A DNA stretch of 10,082 bases from assembly GCA_964486145.1 (NCBI GenBank), contig CAZAMT010000141.1, forward strand, positions 1 through 10,082, given 5' to 3'. The position numbers and the translations under genes are program-made. Of this stretch, positions 1 through 5,772 are shown piece by piece; the first letter of the stretch is position 1, and every line of letters begins with the position of its first letter. The notes beneath the pieces were generated by a model. That model was not told the origin of the DNA, did no database searches, and worked only from the letters and a program-made list of their open reading frames with translations. The stretch is from CAZAMT01 sp964486145 (GTDB lineage: Bacteria > Bacteroidota > Bacteroidia > Bacteroidales > JAAAOM01).

Positions 1-15
1 CTTGTTAGACCGGAC

Positions 16-414
16 TCATTTATGCTTTAAATCTTTTGTAGATGAAGAAGGTGAAAGAATCTCAATGACCAAATCAGGAGCTCCGTTGCATCCCTTCTCA
101 TCCAGCTTTTTCTCATCACACACTACAATAATATCAGGTTGCACCACCGACTTTATACCGTCATCATCCATATTTTTTTCACCCAACCGAACATCGAATG
201 GTGCATGAAATACCTGACAAGATCTATTCCGAAAATAATTTGCAAAATCTCTGTGCAAAGCACCGGATACTGGTTGATGTTTTAATGAGGGTGCCGGCCC
301 CATCTTCATGATTCGACCCCACAACAACTCAACCCTTTCCTTCAATCTCCAGGTAAGGTAATCGGCGTAGGTATATTTCTTTGTTAAATCCAGTTGACTT
401 AATTCTGTTATCAT
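16..414 (-). CDS. Uma2 family (DUF820) PD-(D/E)XK nuclease-like protein, probably truncated by a deletion
   Basis: The 132-residue product resembles Uma2/DUF820 proteins, a PD-(D/E)XK nuclease-fold family with poorly known cellular roles. Visible family hallmarks are an N-terminal YTYADYL segment, ERVELLWGRI (Glu29), the MGPAPSLKHQ stretch (37-46), QPDIIVV with Asp94, and APDLVIEILSPSS with Glu118. Asp94 and Glu118 are the likely metal-binding acids; the fold's Lys could be one of those at 127-132. No signal peptide is seen, so it is probably cytoplasmic. The ATG lies 24 nt after the stop of the sulfatase-rhamnosidase gene. Family members are usually about 180-200 residues, and this one stops (TGA) right after the STKDLKHK segment. 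One base further on, another frame reads E-S-G-L-T, matching the usual next family segment (LYEESGxxEYW). I therefore infer a deletion of about 14 nt plus frameshift, so it may be a pseudogene. The remaining C-terminal part lies outside the window. Confidence 0.75.
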   Translation of the reverse strand: MITELSQLDLTKKYTYADYLTWRLKERVELLWGRIMKMGPAPSLKHQPVSGALHRDFANYFRNRSCQVFHAPFDVRLGEKNMDDDGIKSVVQPDIIVVCDEKKLDEKGCNGAPDLVIEILSPSSSTKDLKHK

Positions 415-438
415 AGCTTTGAATTTTATGATCCGGAT

Positions 439-3400
439 TTAATGGTACCATAATTCAATTGTATTGAGACCTGGTAGCAGAAGTAATTCTTTTAAATTTT
501 TACTTCCATTCAAAGATACCTGTTTTGCCTTCTTATGGTGATGCACAAACCTGCCTTTCATATTTGCGGGTAAGTGAATTATAAATGTTTCGTATTTATC
601 TGAAACCCTTTCAAAGCTACCTTTTATTTGTCCGCGCAGGGTTGGAAAAACAATGGAACTGTTTTTTAAATCTCCCATCTGAGGTTTTATGACAACCTCT
701 TTAAATCCGGGCCTGGCAGGTTGAATACCCCATAAATAACGTGGGATAATATTCGCAGGAGCTGCTCCCCATGCATGGTTCCAGTCTGCATTGGGTTTGT
801 ATTTCATATCCCAGGCTTCAAGGGCGATGGTTGAACCTATGCGGATCATGTTCCACCAACTGCGGTCATCTGTTGCCCGCATCAACTCCAGCGCATGCAT
901 TTCTTCTCCAGCTTCATAGAGGCCTTCCAGCAGGTACTGCGCCCCATAAACACTGCATGCCATGCCCCTTGATTTCACAAATTCCACAACTGTCTTTTTA
1001 TGTTCTTCCGGCACAATTCCAAATGCCAAAGGCAACATGTTGGAATGAAGTGACGAATGTGTTGCGCCTTCGCCATCAATGTAAATACCTTTTTTTATGT
1101 CAAACAGTTTTTGGTTTATCGATTGTTTTACCCGCGATGCCAAACGCTGAAAAAATGCACTATCTGAAGGATTTTCCAAAATCCCGGCCATTTCAGCCAT
1201 TATTTTCATATTCAGGAAAAAGAAACTGTTTACCACGGTATTTACCGGCAACATCTGATGACCATCCCTCTCTCCCTCTTCAGTAGCAAGTTTCCAGCCT
1301 GTATCTTTCTGGGCCGGGGGCCAGTCGACAATGTCCCTGATACGTCTGGTGGTGTCTTTAAAGCCAAGTTTTTGCATAAATGCACCATCAACTTTTTCAC
1401 TTTTGGAACTTATCAAACCGTCCTCTCTAACAAGACCTACAAGGGTTTTAAGCTTCAGTTGCTCGTAATATGCATCCAGCAGTTCGGTATCTCCTGTAAA
1501 GAGATAATCCTGGTAAAACATCATTGCGGTGTGCAGCAGCCACTCTGTTGGCCAGGTAGGATTATCCATAAAGTATTCGATGGTTTGCCTGGCCATGGCA
1601 TATTCGCTGTCAACGCAGTAATGACCAAGTTGGTTGATATACGCGTCTGCTTCATAGGGTATCCGCTCCCGATCACCATCAACATACAAACCTGCAAACG
1701 ACGTGGCTTTCATGGTATACTTGCACATTTCCCAAACCTGGTTCAGCACAGTATCAGAACTTGTAAACGCACTTTGATCCTCATCAAAATAATGAAAGTA
1801 GACAAGTTGAACAACATCGGCATCAGTTAATCCGGATGCATTTTCAATTTCGCAATAGCGAAACGGCATGATAACCCCAAACGAATCCGGCAGTTGTATC
1901 GCATATTGATTTGTATTTCGCCGGTCTGGTGGCAATTCAACAATGTACTCAGTAGTTCCGGGATAAACCGGAAGCCTGACCTCCTGATAGCGAATGGTGC
2001 CACCGGGATTTCGATCAATTTTGTTGTTGGTAAGTTTTTCACCCAGGCGAATTTGCAATGTATCGATAACGGTTGAATGATAATGTAGTTGAACTTTGCC
2101 AAATGCTGCTCTTCCAAAATCAATGAAATACTTTCCATCGGTATGTTTGGTAAACTTTTTCGGGCCAATTTTTTCAAGTTGAAATACATTTGCTGTGGAA
2201 ACAGTACCCGAAAAATTACCGGTACGAAATTTTTGCACGTCCGAATAGTCGGTAAACCTTTTATTTTCATCCCAAATCCTTATCTTCCAGTAATATTCGG
2301 TGTTTGATTTCAGGGCTTTACCTTTCAATGATACATTCATGGAAGAGGGATTGTGCACCCTGCCGCTGTTCCAAACATCGCCAATATTATTTGAAATCAA
2401 CTCTTTGGAAGATGAAACAATAAGCTGGTATGCCGTTTGTTTCACAGCCTCATCAGGCACTTTCCATGAAAACTCAGGGAGGCTGTCATTTATGTTAACA
2501 CGGTGTGGTTCCCTGATGTATTCAACTGTTAAACCAAACGGAGCTGAAGAATTTGCCGGTTTGTATTTTTCTATCAACGCATCACATGCTTTTCTCAGTG
2601 AAATCAGCACTTCCTTATATTGTTGATTTTGTGCAAGATTTATTGCTTCTTTTGGATCTTCTTTGACGTTGTAGAGCTCTTCCCATGCCTTATTGTTTTG
2701 ATAGCGAAAATATTTCCATTCCTTTGTCCGGACACCTTCACTGGGCGGTATCGGGTTAAATTCCCACAAATGCTCAATCAGTATGGTGTCTCTTTGCAAG
2801 TCGGTTTTTTTGCCGTGAACCAGGGGTACAAGGCTTTGCCCGTGCCAGATCGCAGGTATTTCAACATCCGCAAGATCAAGCATGGTTGCAGGTACATCTA
2901 TGTTCAGTGCCATCTCCTCAATTTCCCGGGATTTCTTCACCCGTGGATCATAAATTAATAAGGGAACACGAATGGAGTTATCGTACATGAGCCATTTCCC
3001 GGCAAGTTGACGTTCACCCATAAAGTAACCATTGTCACCCATAAAAATAATGACGGTATTTTTATGAAGGCCTTTTTCTTTCAGTTTTTTCCTTATTTTG
3101 CCAATCTCCAGGTCAATCCCACTGATCATCCTGTAATATCCTTTTACACTGTGCTGATACTTAACCGGAGTATCGTATCTCCAGTGCCAACGGGTGCGGT
3201 TGAATCCCTCTTTTACCGGAACTGGCAACCTATCAAAACAGGTATCATCTGATAGTTCCGGATCCGCAATTACAATATCCTGGTGCAATCCGTTGGTTGC
3301 CTCCTGCCAGAAATATTGTTTCTCTGCACCATCATGGGCGTGAGGGGCACTAAAACTCAATGACAAGCAAAATGGCTGATGTTCAGGTACCTTTTCGATA

Positions 3401-3942
3401 AACTGAATTGCTTTTTCACCTGTGTACCGCGTCAGATGCACCGTATCTCCGTCAATGGTTTTATAGAAATAGCCCCTTCGATCCGTAAATTTCCCATTTC
3501 TGTCATAATCTTCGATTACATCGAAAATTTTTTGCTTACCCGGATATGCTACTCCAAACTTGCCAAAAAATCCGGTGTAATAGCCTGCATCTTTTAATAA
3601 TTTTGGATAGGACATTGACATAAACTCGTCCAAAACAGGCCCCGTTTGAAACGTATACTTGTGGGTTCGCTCGTAAAGTCCGGTAAAAATGCTTGCCCGG
3701 CTTGCCGCACAAATTGGGGTTGTTACCAGCGCGTTTTTAAAATATGCACCATTTTTTGCCAGTTTATCCATTTCCGGTGTTTGAATAACCTCATTTCCTG
3801 CATAACCAAGGGCATCAAAACGTTGATCATCGGTTAAAATAAAGATGATGTTGGGTTTCTCTGTCAGAGCAGCAAAGGATTTCAACGAAACGGTTATAAA
3901 CAGAACCAGCATCCAATATTTTCTCAGATTCATCTGATTCAT
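439..3942 (-). CDS. Secreted bifunctional S1 sulfatase / GH78 alpha-L-rhamnosidase fusion
   Basis: A 1167-residue protein joining two enzymes. Residues 1-24 are a Sec signal peptide (hydrophobic MLVLFITVSL, cleavage near SFA-AL) with no lipobox Cys. Residues 28-460 are an S1 (formylglycine) sulfatase: Asp38-Asp39, the C78-A-A-S-R82 motif (CxAxR, Cys78 matured to formylglycine), Lys128, His201, Asp303-Asn304 and Lys316 cover the metal and sulfate pocket. After a short linker (461-469), residues 470-577 form an Ig/FnIII-like domain and about 600-725 a beta-sandwich. Residues 730-1070 are the (alpha/alpha)6 GH78 domain, with D755-G-D-R-E759-R and D766 matching the family acids, an IVDWPP segment (871-876), and E1042 as candidate general base. 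Residues 1071-1167 are the C-terminal beta domain. It would desulfate and then cleave terminal L-rhamnose outside the cytoplasm. From memory, a fused sulfatase S1_25/GH78 enzyme belongs to the Formosa ulvan locus; ulvan as substrate here is inference. It follows the oxidoreductase gene by 48 nt, probably co-transcribed. Confidence 0.93.
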   Translation of the reverse strand: MNQMNLRKYWMLVLFITVSLKSFAALTEKPNIIFILTDDQRFDALGYAGNEVIQTPEMDKLAKNGAYFKNALVTTPICAASRASIFTGLYERTHKYTFQTGPVLDEFMSMSYPKLLKDAGYYTGFFGKFGVAYPGKQKIFDVIEDYDRNGKFTDRRGYFYKTIDGDTVHLTRYTGEKAIQFIEKVPEHQPFCLSLSFSAPHAHDGAEKQYFWQEATNGLHQDIVIADPELSDDTCFDRLPVPVKEGFNRTRWHWRYDTPVKYQHSVKGYYRMISGIDLEIGKIRKKLKEKGLHKNTVIIFMGDNGYFMGERQLAGKWLMYDNSIRVPLLIYDPRVKKSREIEEMALNIDVPATMLDLADVEIPAIWHGQSLVPLVHGKKTDLQRDTILIEHLWEFNPIPPSEGVRTKEWKYFRYQNNKAWEELYNVKEDPKEAINLAQNQQYKEVLISLRKACDALIEKYKPANSSAPFGLTVEYIREPHRVNINDSLPEFSWKVPDEAVKQTAYQLIVSSSKELISNNIGDVWNSGRVHNPSSMNVSLKGKALKSNTEYYWKIRIWDENKRFTDYSDVQKFRTGNFSGTVSTANVFQLEKIGPKKFTKHTDGKYFIDFGRAAFGKVQLHYHSTVIDTLQIRLGEKLTNNKIDRNPGGTIRYQEVRLPVYPGTTEYIVELPPDRRNTNQYAIQLPDSFGVIMPFRYCEIENASGLTDADVVQLVYFHYFDEDQSAFTSSDTVLNQVWEMCKYTMKATSFAGLYVDGDRERIPYEADAYINQLGHYCVDSEYAMARQTIEYFMDNPTWPTEWLLHTAMMFYQDYLFTGDTELLDAYYEQLKLKTLVGLVREDGLISSKSEKVDGAFMQKLGFKDTTRRIRDIVDWPPAQKDTGWKLATEEGERDGHQMLPVNTVVNSFFFLNMKIMAEMAGILENPSDSAFFQRLASRVKQSINQKLFDIKKGIYIDGEGATHSSLHSNMLPLAFGIVPEEHKKTVVEFVKSRGMACSVYGAQYLLEGLYEAGEEMHALELMRATDDRSWWNMIRIGSTIALEAWDMKYKPNADWNHAWGAAPANIIPRYLWGIQPARPGFKEVVIKPQMGDLKNSSIVFPTLRGQIKGSFERVSDKYETFIIHLPANMKGRFVHHHKKAKQVSLNGSKNLKELLLLPGLNTIELWYH

Positions 3943-3990
3943 CGGTTTTGAAGATATCTCAAAGCCATAGCCTTATTAATCTATAAATGT

Positions 3991-5289
3991 CTACAATTTA
4001 TAACCATTTTCGTACTCCCGGTGATAAAACTTTTCAGCTTCCGGATCATTAATAAAAAACTGTTCTTCCGGTGACCAGTTGACAGGCCTCTTTAATTCGT
4101 AGGCAACATTACCCAGAATACTGCAAGCAGTTGTTCGTTGGCCAATTTCTACCGGAACTATAGGATCAATACGTCTTTTAACGGCATCAATAAAATTTTC
4201 TAAGTGGACAGGACTTCTCTCGTAAAGTTCCGATTCTTCTTTTTCTTCATTCGACGGTAGTAAAGAATCATCAGAAGCTGCAATTTTACCCCTGGAAACT
4301 TCTATCCAACCATCTTCACCCCAAAATTTAACACCCCTGGTTTTATTCTCGTCATATGCTTCATTGGTCATTTCAATTCCATTGTCGTAAACAAAAGTTA
4401 AATATTTGGTGTCTTTATAGCCGGGAGGAATTATTTCAACCGGCCCGCTATGATCTTTCTTCAGTCCCCATTGTCCGATATCGAAGTTGTGTGCCCCCCA
4501 GTCGCAGGTAAAACCTCCACCGGTTTCCTTATAATATCTCCAACGGGCCCAGAAGGTTTCGTTGGAAGGAGGGTCAATGCTGATAGGAGGATTTAATGCG
4601 GAGTTATAGTGCACATAAGGCATTGGGCCGAGCCATTGCTGCCAATCCAAATCAGCGGGAACCTGTTCTTCCGGTAAATTATAGGGATCAGGGCCGGGAC
4701 CAACGTATGCCTGAACCTTTGTTAATTTTCCAAAGGCTTCGCGATGAACCATGTTAACGGCATGCTGATAGTTTTTATCTGATCGCTGCTGACTGCCGGT
4801 TGCAAAAATGATATTATTCCTGCGCACAGCATCCGTAACTTTTATACTTTCTTTGATGGTAAACGTTATGGGTTTTTCCTGGTAGATATCTTTTCCGGCA
4901 TTCGCAGCATCAATAGCCATAATGGCATGCCAGTGATCCGGTGTTGCTATTACAACGGCATGTATATCGTCGCGATCGATGATTTTCCGGTAATCTTTGT
5001 ATGTTTCAACTTCAATAGATTGCTTCTTTTGTTTTTGAAACTCTTCCAAACGCAGTTTAAAGCGTTTTCTTTTTATTCCATAAACATCTGCACCGGCAAC
5101 AATTTTTACATCCTTAATGGTGTTAAATCCATTTAATAAATTAATTGCCTGCTGACCTAATCCAATAAAGCCAATCCTAATTGTATCATTTGCTCCTAAT
5201 GCAAAACCTTTAGTTAAAGGTAATACGGAAACACCGGCTGTTACCGCCAGTGCATTACGTAAAAATTTTCGTCTTGGTAAGTTTTTCAT
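3991..5289 (-). CDS. Tat-exported Gfo/Idh/MocA family oxidoreductase
   Basis: A 432-residue NAD(P)-dependent sugar-oxidoreductase-like protein. The N-terminus carries a twin-arginine signal (R6-R7-K-F-L, then a hydrophobic stretch ending near G-F-A-L), so it is probably exported folded with its cofactor. A Rossmann fold follows, with the G40-F-I-G43-L-G45 dinucleotide loop, then the family's ATPDHWHA (115-122) and E138-K139-P140 (the EKP catalytic-lysine motif). The C-terminal alpha/beta domain includes DWGAHNFD with His267. Length and Tat signal fit the large Bacteroidota/Planctomycetota group of exported Gfo/Idh/MocA proteins, which also contains GH109-like glycosidases working through a bound NAD; which activity applies here cannot be read from sequence. 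It is the first gene of the cluster with the sulfatase-rhamnosidase, suggesting action on the same glycan or its released sugars. The ATG is directly preceded by a 13-bp A/T-rich tandem repeat (A-run at the start codon) rather than a Shine-Dalgarno sequence. Confidence 0.92.
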   Translation of the reverse strand: MKNLPRRKFLRNALAVTAGVSVLPLTKGFALGANDTIRIGFIGLGQQAINLLNGFNTIKDVKIVAGADVYGIKRKRFKLRLEEFQKQKKQSIEVETYKDYRKIIDRDDIHAVVIATPDHWHAIMAIDAANAGKDIYQEKPITFTIKESIKVTDAVRRNNIIFATGSQQRSDKNYQHAVNMVHREAFGKLTKVQAYVGPGPDPYNLPEEQVPADLDWQQWLGPMPYVHYNSALNPPISIDPPSNETFWARWRYYKETGGGFTCDWGAHNFDIGQWGLKKDHSGPVEIIPPGYKDTKYLTFVYDNGIEMTNEAYDENKTRGVKFWGEDGWIEVSRGKIAASDDSLLPSNEEKEESELYERSPVHLENFIDAVKRRIDPIVPVEIGQRTTACSILGNVAYELKRPVNWSPEEQFFINDPEAEKFYHREYENGYKL

Positions 5290-5314
5290 TTTTATTAATT
5301 CGTTTTATTAATTC
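5290..5314. repeat. 13-bp tandem repeat, left of the assembly gap
   Basis: The unit TTTTATTAATTCG (5290-5302) is followed by a second copy missing its last base (5303-5314), after which the N run starts. Read in the gene direction the unit is CGAATTAATAAAA, and its A-run runs straight into the oxidoreductase ATG, so the repeat forms the translation initiation region. Confidence 0.9.
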
Positions 5315-5414
5315 NNNNNNNNNNNNNNNNNNNNNNNNNNNNNNNNNNNNNNNNNNNNNNNNNNNNNNNNNNNNNNNNNNNNNNNNNNNNNNNNNNNNNN
5401 NNNNNNNNNNNNNN
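5315..5414. other. Assembly gap of exactly 100 N
   Basis: One hundred consecutive N, the conventional placeholder for a gap of unknown size. Both edges carry the same 25-nt repeat sequence, so the true distance may be anything from an overlap to a long repeat array. Confidence 0.99.
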
Positions 5415-5439
5415 TTTTATTAATTCGTTTTATTAATTC
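5415..5439. repeat. 13-bp tandem repeat, right of the assembly gap
   Basis: Identical over 25 nt to 5290-5314: one full TTTTATTAATTCG unit and one lacking its last base, then unique sequence from 5440. The array therefore continues across the gap, or the two contig ends overlap here. Confidence 0.9.
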
Positions 5440-5505
5440 TATTTCATAAAAATAGGATTTTATTCTGATTTGTGGTTTTTAATTTAAAAAAATATTACCC
5501 AAAGT

Positions 5506-5521
5506 GAAACCAAAACGTTTC
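5506..5521. promoter_or_regulatory. Possible LacI-type operator upstream of the sugar cluster
   Basis: GAAAC, six bases, then GTTTC form an imperfectly centred inverted repeat, and the right part contains the 8-bp palindrome AAACGTTT (5513-5520) with a central CG, as in many LacI-family operators. It lies about 220 nt upstream of the oxidoreductase start including the N run. No regulator gene is in the window, and in AT-rich DNA such a match can arise by chance. Confidence 0.2.
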
Positions 5522-5620
5522 TGTTTCTGCTTATTTTTTATTTTTAATGGTCCGATGGAACTTACCGTTCACAAATAACTTAACGAAGTGATCTCACGAA
5601 GCCACACGAGTAATCATGTT

Positions 5621-5635
5621 CCCCGGTTGTCGGGG
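5621..5635. repeat. GC-rich hairpin, REP-like
   Basis: CCCCG (5621-5625), loop GTTGT, CGGGG (5631-5635), followed by CAGGC. It stands out as a GC island in an AT-rich spacer. An 8-bp direct repeat TAATCATG brackets it (5611-5618 and 5663-5670). The shape resembles short repetitive extragenic hairpins seen in Bacteroidota genomes, but that comparison is from memory. Confidence 0.35.
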
Positions 5636-5653
5636 CAGGCTGTGTGTGAGTTA

Positions 5654-5669
5654 ATGATTATTTAATCAT
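5654..5669. repeat. Perfect 7-bp inverted repeat with 2-nt centre
   Basis: ATGATTA, TT, TAATCAT. The left arm is also the complement of TAATCAT at 5611-5617, so this arm can pair with either copy, giving two alternative stem structures. It could be a dimeric protein site or part of the 3' region of the cytochrome transcript. Confidence 0.35.
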
Positions 5670-5693
5670 GGACGTTTCATTTTATGAAGTATT

Positions 5694-5708
5694 TACAATG
5701 ATATTGTA
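5694..5708. repeat. Small AT-rich inverted repeat
   Basis: TACAAT, GAT, ATTGTA: a perfect 6-bp stem with a 3-nt loop, about 55 nt downstream of the octaheme stop codon in the direction of transcription. It is weak alone and is noted as part of the run of hairpins here. Confidence 0.25.
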
Positions 5709-5748
5709 TAACCTTGTTGAAAATACGTTTTATTTCAGTATCTGGTTG

Positions 5749-5772
5749 AATCAGTTGTTCTCACAACTGATT
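5749..5772 (-). terminator. Perfect hairpin with GAGA tetraloop across the octaheme cytochrome stop codon
   Basis: In the transcribed strand AATCAGTTGT pairs perfectly over 10 bp with ACAACTGATT around a 4-nt GAGA loop, a GNRA-type tetraloop. The TGA stop codon (5763-5761) spans the end of the 5' arm and the first loop bases. No U-run follows, so it is not a canonical intrinsic terminator. It may mark the operon's 3' end by protecting RNA from exonucleases, or act in a Rho-dependent context. Confidence 0.4.

Larger units (their letters stand above)
5290..5760. other. Intergenic region between the electron-transfer operon and the sugar cluster
   Basis: This 471-nt stretch, 100 nt of it N, contains no credible gene in any frame. 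It must hold the 3' end of the octaheme cytochrome operon (right side) and the promoter of the oxidoreductase-sulfatase cluster (left side). It holds a 13-bp tandem repeat around the assembly gap, an AT-rich segment (5440-5560), and a group of inverted repeats (5621-5772). I found no minus-strand TAnnTTTG promoter match in the sequenced part. The promoter may be non-canonical, sigma-54/ECF dependent, or hidden in the gap. Confidence 0.8.

Noticed and set aside
1258..1830. Plus-strand open frame of 190 codons inside the sulfatase-rhamnosidase gene
   Set aside because: It is antisense to the well-supported GH78 catalytic domain and its translation shows no domain, signal or motif. It is best explained as a shadow of the real gene.
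2535..2565. Possible chimeric join between separate sulfatase and rhamnosidase genes
   Set aside because: The frame is continuous with no N, no stop and a plausible short linker (461-469). Similar fusions are known, so a true fusion is more likely than an assembly error.
5290..5439. CRISPR-like array around the N gap
   Set aside because: The 13-bp units are directly tandem with no spacers and far shorter than CRISPR repeats, and no cas gene is present.
5439..5455. Inverted repeat CTATTT / AAATAG next to the tandem repeat
   Set aside because: A 6-bp A/T-dominated match with a 5-nt loop is expected by chance in this composition, and it has no positional support.
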